Part shown: positions 34,599 through 36,862 of the stretch, piece by piece
Layout of the letters: each line of letters begins with the position of its first letter
Position numbering within the stretch: the stretch's first letter is position 1
NCBI GenBank assembly: GCA_018267655.1
Contig: JAFDYB010000030.1
Location: 1-36,862, forward strand
DNA length: 36,862 bases
Source of the DNA: Bacteroidota bacterium
GTDB taxonomy: Bacteria; Bacteroidota; Bacteroidia; B-17B0; Aurantibacillaceae
Direction of reading: 5' to 3'
Notes under the pieces: model-generated
What the model was told of the DNA's origin: nothing
Database searches by the model: none
Seen by the model: only the letters and a program-made list of their open reading frames with translations
Translations under genes and position numbers: made by a program

Positions 34599-34694
34599 TG
34601 TTTAATAAATTTGTGCAAGTTTACTAATATTTTTACTTTTTATTGCTAAAATTTATAAAAAAATACTAAAATTCAATAAACATTATTACAAACG

Positions 34695-35834
34695 ATGCAA
34701 ACAATTCAAACAATAAAAATTGGCTTATTAGGGGGTGGACAGTTGGGACGCATGCTGATTCAAAACGGGTTAAATTATAACTTAAATATTTCGATTCTTG
34801 ATTCTGATAAAGAGGCGCCATGTAAGCATCTTGTTAAAGAGTTTGTTTGTGGCAGTTTAACTAATTACGATACTGTTTATGCTTTTGGCAAAAATAAAGA
34901 TATTATTACAATTGAAATAGAAAATGTAAATACCGACGCGCTAAAAGTGCTTGAAAAAGAAGGCGTTGTTGTTTATCCGCAACCACATATAATTGAGTTA
35001 ATTCAAGATAAAGGTTTGCAAAAAATGTTTTATCAACGGCACCAAATTCCAAGCGCTGATTTTTTTTTAATAGAAAGCAAAACAGAAATAAGCAAATACA
35101 TTAAGTTTTTTCCATTTTTTCAAAAACTACGCCGAGGTGGCTATGATGGTAAAGGTGTAATAAAGTTGCATGATTCTCAAAAACTCGAAAAGGCTTTTGA
35201 TGCGCCCTCTGTACTTGAGCAATTGGTTCCGTTTAAAAAAGAACTTTCGGTTATTGTTGCTCGAAATAAAAATGGTGAAACAGCATGTTTTCCGGCAGTT
35301 GAGTGTGAGTTTAGCCCTGAAGCAAATTTAGTTGAGTATTTGTTTAGCCCTGCGGGTATTTCAAAGCAAATTGAAAAAGAAGCTTATAAAATTGCAAAGC
35401 AGATTGCAGAAAAGTTAGAAATAATAGGACTTTTAGCAGTTGAGTTTTTTTTAACACAAGATAATAAATTATTGGTAAACGAAATTGCTCCCCGTCCTCA
35501 TAATAGTGGCCATCATACAATTGAAGGCAATAATGTTTCACAGTTTGAACAGTTTTGGCGCGCAATTTTAAATTTGCCCTTGGGCGATACTTCAATAATT
35601 AAATCAAGCGTAATGCTAAACTTACTAGGCGAATACGGCTTTGAAGGAGATGCTGTTTATGAAGGTATTGAAAATATATTAAAGTTTAATGGGGTGTATG
35701 TGCATTTATACGGAAAACAAAAAACAAAAGGCTTCCGCAAAATGGGGCATATAACTGTATTAGATGAAGATTTACAAAAAGCAAAGCAAAAAGCGAAATT
35801 AATTAAACAAAGTATAAAAGTAATTAGTGCATAA
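34695..35834 (+). CDS. purK: N5-carboxyaminoimidazole ribonucleotide synthase
   Basis: 379 residues; ATP-grasp enzyme that joins bicarbonate to AIR in purine synthesis, followed by PurE. IGLLGGGQLGRML and NINISILDSD at the N-terminus, then GGYDGKGV (ATP loop), VAVEFFLT, and NEIAPRPHNSGHHTIE (metal/active site). All PurK hallmarks are present. purE is not in the window. Confidence 0.97.
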   Translation: MQTIQTIKIGLLGGGQLGRMLIQNGLNYNLNISILDSDKEAPCKHLVKEFVCGSLTNYDTVYAFGKNKDIITIEIENVNTDALKVLEKEGVVVYPQPHIIELIQDKGLQKMFYQRHQIPSADFFLIESKTEISKYIKFFPFFQKLRRGGYDGKGVIKLHDSQKLEKAFDAPSVLEQLVPFKKELSVIVARNKNGETACFPAVECEFSPEANLVEYLFSPAGISKQIEKEAYKIAKQIAEKLEIIGLLAVEFFLTQDNKLLVNEIAPRPHNSGHHTIEGNNVSQFEQFWRAILNLPLGDTSIIKSSVMLNLLGEYGFEGDAVYEGIENILKFNGVYVHLYGKQKTKGFRKMGHITVLDEDLQKAKQKAKLIKQSIKVISA

Positions 35835-35904
35835 AAATTAATTTTTTATAACTTAAAAATGATATTTAAATTTTATTTAAACTTGTGTATAAAAATTAAA
35901 GAAC

Positions 35905-36588
35905 ATGCCCACGTATAAACTCTTTGTTATTGAAGACGAAAAAAGTTTTCACGCAGATTTGCAAATATTTTTAGAAGGTATGGGTTATGCCGTTACTTTT
36001 GCTGAAACAATAGCCAATGCAAAAAGAATTCTTGAAAAAAACACATTTGACATTGCCCTAATAGATATTGGTTTGCCCGATGGAAGCGGATTAGAACTTG
36101 TAAAACTTTTAAAGCGCACACATTACGAAACAGGTATTATTGTAATATCTGCAAGGCACGGTGTAGATGACAAGGTAGAAGCCTTAAACCACGGCTCAGA
36201 CGATTATTTAACTAAACCCTACCATTTATCAGAATTAAATGCGCGTATAAAATCTGTAATACGTCGTAAAACACAAGGCGGAAAAGAAGTTTTAAAGTTT
36301 GACAATCTTGTTTTTGATTTAAGCAATAAAAAGATTTTAGCTTACGGCAATGCAATAAAATTTACAAAAAAAGAATACGAAATATTAGTTTTTTTAGCCA
36401 GCAATCCGCAGTTATTAGTATCGAAAGAAGCTATTGCAGAGCGTATTTGGGGAGAAAAAACAGAAATGCTGACTTCATACGATTTTGTTTATACCCAATT
36501 AAAAAACATAAAACGAAAGCTTTCAGATGCCGGGATGGATCAATATATTAAGGTAGTGTATGGTATGGGATATAAGTTTATAGAGTAG
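35905..36588 (+). CDS. OmpR-family response regulator
   Basis: 227 residues. Receiver domain (1-120): acidic pocket E10-D11, phosphoacceptor D54 (ALIDIGLPDGSG), ISARHG and K of YLTKPY; winged-helix DNA-binding domain (about 127-227) with TKKEYEILVFLA and KVVYGMGYKFIE. A kinase gene starts 4 bp after its stop. PhoB-like regulators belong to this class, so a link to the porin array is possible but not shown. Confidence 0.95.
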   Translation: MPTYKLFVIEDEKSFHADLQIFLEGMGYAVTFAETIANAKRILEKNTFDIALIDIGLPDGSGLELVKLLKRTHYETGIIVISARHGVDDKVEALNHGSDDYLTKPYHLSELNARIKSVIRRKTQGGKEVLKFDNLVFDLSNKKILAYGNAIKFTKKEYEILVFLASNPQLLVSKEAIAERIWGEKTEMLTSYDFVYTQLKNIKRKLSDAGMDQYIKVVYGMGYKFIE

Positions 36589-36592
36589 TAAA

Positions 36593-36862
36593 TTGAAACT
36601 TTTAACAAAAACAAATATTTACACGCTTATTGTAACAATAATATTGTTTACAATTGGAGCATTTGCAATTTATTTTTATACAGTTAAAAAATTTGACGAT
36701 GAAATAAATGACCATCTACTGGTTTCTAAAAACATTATATTGAATATCCGCAATCTATCATAATCCTGTAATATTGGCAATAACAAGCCTTTCGAAGATT
36801 CGCTCACCAAAATATCGTCTATTAAGTTTGTAAACAAATTCGTTAAGATACAATTGTAAGTA
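36593..36862 (+). pseudogene. Histidine kinase N-terminus, interrupted and cut by the window edge
   Basis: From a TTG 4 bp after the response regulator, 56 codons read KLLTKTNIYTLIVTIILF.. with a strong membrane helix (about 9-31), then a periplasmic start (FDDEINDHLLVSKNIILN), and meet a TAA at 36761. The same frame continues (NKPFEDSLTKISSIKFVNKF) as if still coding, then meets another TAA at 36857. The order regulator then kinase is normal. Either the gene is broken by small indels/substitutions or the edge of the assembly carries errors. Confidence 0.55.

Overview
The window reads as a chromosomal piece of a low-GC member of the Bacteroidota. The evidence is the gliding lipoprotein gene gldH next to ricT, an OmpA-family protein with a DUF5723-like barrel and thrombospondin type 3 repeats, YwqK/MORN-type secreted proteins, a DUF5522 mini-protein, TAnnTTTG-type -7 promoter elements and several TTG starts. 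Genus cannot be told from the sequence. No tRNA, rRNA, insertion sequence, phage or CRISPR array was seen.

Layout. 1-471: start of a secreted-protein gene leaving the window on the minus strand, preceded by 18 perfect GAGTT units and a very good minus-strand promoter; this looks like a phase-variable contingency locus. 472-3683: thioredoxin-like protein, DUF5522 mini-protein, urocanate hydratase and YjdM/PhnA. 4289-11459: the rimP-nusA-infB operon with a terminator-like hairpin in its leader, then yebC and recJ. 11525-13978 (minus): OmpA-like protein, divergent from prfA. 15222-18273: Lys/Cys-rich secreted peptide, polytopic membrane protein with an ambiguous N-terminus, TPR protein and pheS. 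18323-22052: a MORN-repeat/vWA fusion facing ricT-gldH-MORN. 22113-23697: two tandem small barrel-like proteins. 23810-25237 (minus): an OprP/OprO-like porin with six tandem 11-bp repeats upstream of its -7 element, the geometry of a Pho box. 25366-27957 (minus): a polyprenyl-phosphate glycosyltransferase/GT39 pair. 28197-34219: a tightly packed nucleotide-sugar cluster (rfbF, SDR, RmlC-like epimerase, C-methyltransferase, SDR, CmcI-like protein, GT2), probably for a CDP-linked C-methylated deoxysugar on surface polysaccharide. 34248-36862: a small unknown gene, purK, an OmpR-type response regulator and a broken or cut-off histidine kinase.

The accessory content is mostly cell-surface: secreted repeat proteins, porin, glycan synthesis and gliding-type lipoprotein, spread between conserved translation, transcription and repair genes. 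The observations most worth a second look are the pentanucleotide switch (1-340), the Pho-box-like array (25266-25331), the leader hairpin of the rimP operon, the CDP-sugar cluster with an epimerase lacking its catalytic tyrosine, and the MORN-vWA fusion.
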